Position numbers and translations under genes: made by a program. From positions 27,738,888 through 27,802,887 of the forward strand of contig NC_063260.1 in assembly GCF_019578655.1 (NCBI RefSeq): DNA of 64,000 bases, given 5' to 3'. The notes beneath the pieces are model-generated. The model worked only from the letters and a program-made list of their open reading frames with translations, was not told the DNA's origin and did no database searches. Shown here one piece after another: positions 60,878 to 64,000 of this stretch (its first letter is position 1; each line of letters starts with the position of its first letter). The stretch comes from Ricinus communis (taxonomy: Eukaryota; Streptophyta; Magnoliopsida; Malpighiales; Euphorbiaceae).

Positions 60878-63456
60878 ATGGGGACTGCAGTGGGATTGGC
60901 ACCGGGGCTGTCAAGGAAGCTAAAGAAAGTGTTGGAATGTCGTACAGATACACCAGATCTAGTGGCATCATTAGATGCACTCTCCACATTCTACTCTGAC
61001 AATACTCCTCAAGCTCGCCGCAATCTCAGATCCACCATTGAGAAACGCTCTCTCCATATTAATCTTCAGTTTCTCCAGGCCTCCAATGCTGCTCAGCTGG
61101 TCACTATTTCCTAATCCATCCATCTCTTTCTACATAAGTAAGAGATTCTTTACATTATTCTTAAACATTTTTTTCCCCTTTAGGCTTTGGATCGTGTAGA
61201 GGAGGAGGTCAATTCACTTGCTGAATGCTGTGACAAGTATGCAATTGCATTTTTTTTTTTCTAATAGTAACATAGCGCTGAGGGTAATAATTTAGAGAAG
61301 ATCTTTTTCTTCTATAGTTATGGTGTTATGAACTGATTGATTTTACAACATATATACATTGTTAGGATTGCAAAGGCTTTGAACAGTTGTAGTGCTAGCA
61401 CAGGTGATATCATCAGTACCACTGAGAGGCTTAAACAGGAACTTGAAGTTACTACACAAAGGCAAGAGATTGTATCATGTTTTCTTCGCGATTATCAGCT
61501 CTCTAATGAAGAGGTTTTATTTTATTCTATTTACCTTTCTTTTGCTATTGAAACTTAATTAAACAGTATTTTTTCACATTTATATTTACTTTTAGTTTAT
61601 CTCTCATTTTGTAGATAAATGCATTAAGAGAGGAAGAGTTAAATGAAAATTTCTTCAAGGCGCTTTCTCATGTTCAAGAAATTCATGCCAATTGCAAAAT
61701 ACTACTACGCACGCATCACCAGGTAGAACAATATAAATGCTTTTGGTCAACTATAATTGTACTTTCATTTAATCTTTGATAATCAACTGTTAAGAATTGA
61801 TTCCATGCAACTGGATCTATTTTTGAATGACTTAAGAGTATTATATGATTGCTGAAACCAAATCATAAAGGCATAAAGTAAAAAAAGGTGTGCTCCTTTA
61901 GGATGGAACCTATTTACTTTTTCTGGTGTAACAGACTGTTGCTCAAAGTGGTGCTTGTATATATAAGATTTTAGTCTGTCCTGGTCATCCAGTTATTTCA
62001 GATTTTCTTTTTCGGTTCTAATTTATGTTGAATCATTTCCCTTTTATTCATCTCCTTGCTTTTACTGCTATTATCTATAAAAGAAAAATAGTAATTAACT
62101 AATTGATTTGGGGGCATCTCCAGCGTGCTGGTTTGGAGCTGATGGATATGATGGCAGTGTACCAAGAAGGAGCCTACGAACGTCTATGCAGGTGAAGCTT
62201 CTCTTACTTCCAACATGCTTGCTCAAGCATGTAAATCTCCCTTCCTCTTCCTTGTCATTCTGCTTTGTCTTTTAATTATTGTTCCTTATGCATCATGGGA
62301 TGTGCTGCTAGCCCAGATATGAATGTGATGGAAAACTGATTACTGAGTTATGTAAGTTGTATACATATGGAAACATTAGGGCTTTTAGAGCCTAAGCTTT
62401 ATGAAGTTGATGTTTTGTACTCTATCTAGCTCCTATACTGGAGAAGCATGCTAAAGGCTCTGTCAGGCCAGCTGCTCTCATAGATAGCAATTTTGAAAGT
62501 GTCATTTTGTACTATGTTTTCTTGTTGTCTCTAGAATAGTATTCAGATTAACAAAGACACAATCGGAACTAGTTCTAACAGAAACATGGATTCTTTATCT
62601 GTTCATTATTGTTCAGAATTGGGAACTTGTTTTTTTTGTAAAGTTGTATGTATCATCCATATCTAGATGACTTTGCTTCTGTAGCTTAGAGAATGTTATT
62701 TCACTTGATTTATAGGTGGGTTCAGGCAGAGTGTAGGAAATTGGGTGATGCTGATAATCCTGAAGTCAGTGAGCTTTTAAGAACAGCAGTCCGCTGCCTC
62801 AAAGAAAGACCTGTCCTTTTCAAGTATTGTGCAGAAGAGGTGATTCTCATGTGACCAAGCTGAATGATTTATAGCTGAAATTGTAGTTGCATGTTACGGG
62901 ATCTTGCTTACTGACCATACAGGTAGCAAATATGAGGCATAACGCACTGTTTAGAAGATTTATCAGTGCTCTTACACGTGGAGGTCCTGGTGGAATGCCT
63001 AGACCAATAGAGGTTCATGCACATGATCCATTACGATATGTTGGTGACATGCTAGGGTGGTTACATCAGGTCTGGGTTTAAGACTGTTTAAATGATTTCT
63101 TATCTTGTTTTCTGTTTTATATTTTGGCTTTTGTGGATAAGGAAAAAAATTTCTTATGGAAGATCAATAATGATTCATTGCTTTACTTGCAGGCCTTGGC
63201 ATCTGAACGAGAACTCGTTCTTGTGTTATTTGATCCTGATGCTGTGCTAGATACTGGGTCCACTGCAAATCGATTGTCTAAGAGTACAGAGAACGGTGCT
63301 GGAAAGATAGAGTCAGACTTAACATTTGTATTAGATAGAATTTTCGAAGGAGTTTGCCGGCCTTTTAAAGTTAGAGTTGAACAAGTTTTGCAGTCACAGC
63401 CTAGCCTTATAGTTGCATATAAACTGAGCATTACCCTGGAATTTTACAGCTACACT
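60878..63456 (+). CDS. COG6: Conserved oligomeric Golgi complex subunit 6, N-terminal part (runs off the window)
   Basis: Subunit of lobe B of the COG tethering complex, which captures vesicles recycling within the Golgi. Eight coding exons are visible: 60878-61099, 61184-61236, 61366-61513, 61615-61722, 62124-62191, 62716-62839, 62923-63069 and 63193-63456. GT-AG junctions and phase agree, giving 378 residues of an expected total near 680. The start [20 protein letters not shown] is the usual plant COG6 start. The visible part holds the predicted N-terminal coiled coil ([41 protein letters not shown]), the conserved [16 protein letters not shown], and [30 protein letters not shown]. After the donor at 63457 no further exon is seen before the end, so the next intron exceeds 540 bp. 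Confidence 0.95.
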
Positions 63457-64000
63457 GTGAGTTAAGCTTCACCCATCTTTCTTTTGTCCCCATTGTTTAG
63501 TATAAGAGCCCAAACAGTAGTTAAAATTGATCTAATTTTATATTTGAGTGCTTGAATTTGACCTTTGCTTTTGCGATCATGTGCTTATTCAGCCTAATAA
63601 TTTTTGCTCAAGTTCACATATCTAGTTTCTCACTGGAAATACTGGCCAGAATTTCTGAAGTGAGAAGGGATATTGGGGAGGGGGAGAGAAAGAGAGAGGA
63701 CAGAAGACAAAAGAAAAAACAGGAGAATTGTGAAAAATTAATAAAAAATCCAAGTAGCATGCCCTTTTATACATCTTTTTGCTGTTTTTCTCCTTTGATC
63801 TTATTTGAAAAATTAAAAGTAAGCCCACAATCTCTACTTTATTATTCCGATGAATGAATCAGATAGATACACTTGATTAGAAATCATTTATCTGCTAAGC
63901 ACATAATTGAAGCAAGAAAGATCAATTAGTTAATAAAACAAAGATAAAGTTCTAACATTGCTTGTAAACATTTCCACTTTTTTTAATATAATAATGCTAT
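63457..64000 (+). other. Intron of COG6, continuing past the window
   Basis: Starts with GTGAGT after the codon for Thr in FYSYT. No following COG6 exon could be found; the open frame at 63,552-63,857 is a purine-rich artefact. Confidence 0.7.

Noticed and set aside
63552..63857. Plus-strand open frame after the last visible COG6 exon
   Set aside because: It begins inside an intron after a good GTGAGT donor, is purine-rich and has no COG6 similarity.

Overview
This is nuclear DNA of a flowering plant (eudicot). Long AT-rich intergenic stretches, GT-AG introns and plastid-targeted plant protein families all point there. The proteins look most like those of Euphorbiaceae (castor bean / cassava type), but that is an impression from the sequence, not a database result.

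Eight intact or partly visible genes can be supported. The left part carries LHCB5 (CP26 antenna protein, minus), a small glycine-rich protein (minus), a plastid Ycf45/SPD1-like P-loop ATPase (plus), a small plastid cupin (plus) and an intronless PPR protein (plus). The middle carries CCD4 (carotenoid cleavage dioxygenase, plus) and a CIR_N-domain/zinc-knuckle nuclear protein (minus). The right part carries ABCG14 (half-size ABC transporter, minus) and the first eight coding exons of COG6 (Golgi tethering subunit, plus), which runs off the window end. Exons were placed by hand; splice sites and reading phase close exactly for every multi-exon model. From memory, the left cluster recalls the Arabidopsis At4g10300-At4g10340 neighbourhood and ABCG14/COG6/PPR recalls At1g31770-At1g31790, so the window may join two ancestral blocks.

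Mobile DNA fills much of the rest. There is a decayed Mutator-like element, with a GRF zinc-finger gene and a MuDR-type transposase remnant facing tail to tail (about 4.46-7.2 kb). A long-inverted-repeat MITE lies in intron 2 of the ATPase gene. A complete but frameshifted Ty1/copia element (26,579-31,714) sits just upstream of CCD4, apparently in its TATA box. A 2.37-kb solo LTR of Ty3/gypsy type (41,537-43,905) is flanked by a perfect TTTCT duplication. A GC-rich insert inside the copia RNase H region looks organellar, and a decayed copy of the PPR 3' end lies 1.4 kb beyond the PPR gene.

The genes are not an operon and share no single pathway, although five are plastid or photosynthesis related (LHCB5, SPD1-like, cupin, probably the PPR protein, CCD4). 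The most interesting signals are the copia insertion at the CCD4 core promoter, the two-gene layout of the Mutator-like element, the organelle-like insert nested in the copia element, and the precisely bounded solo LTR.
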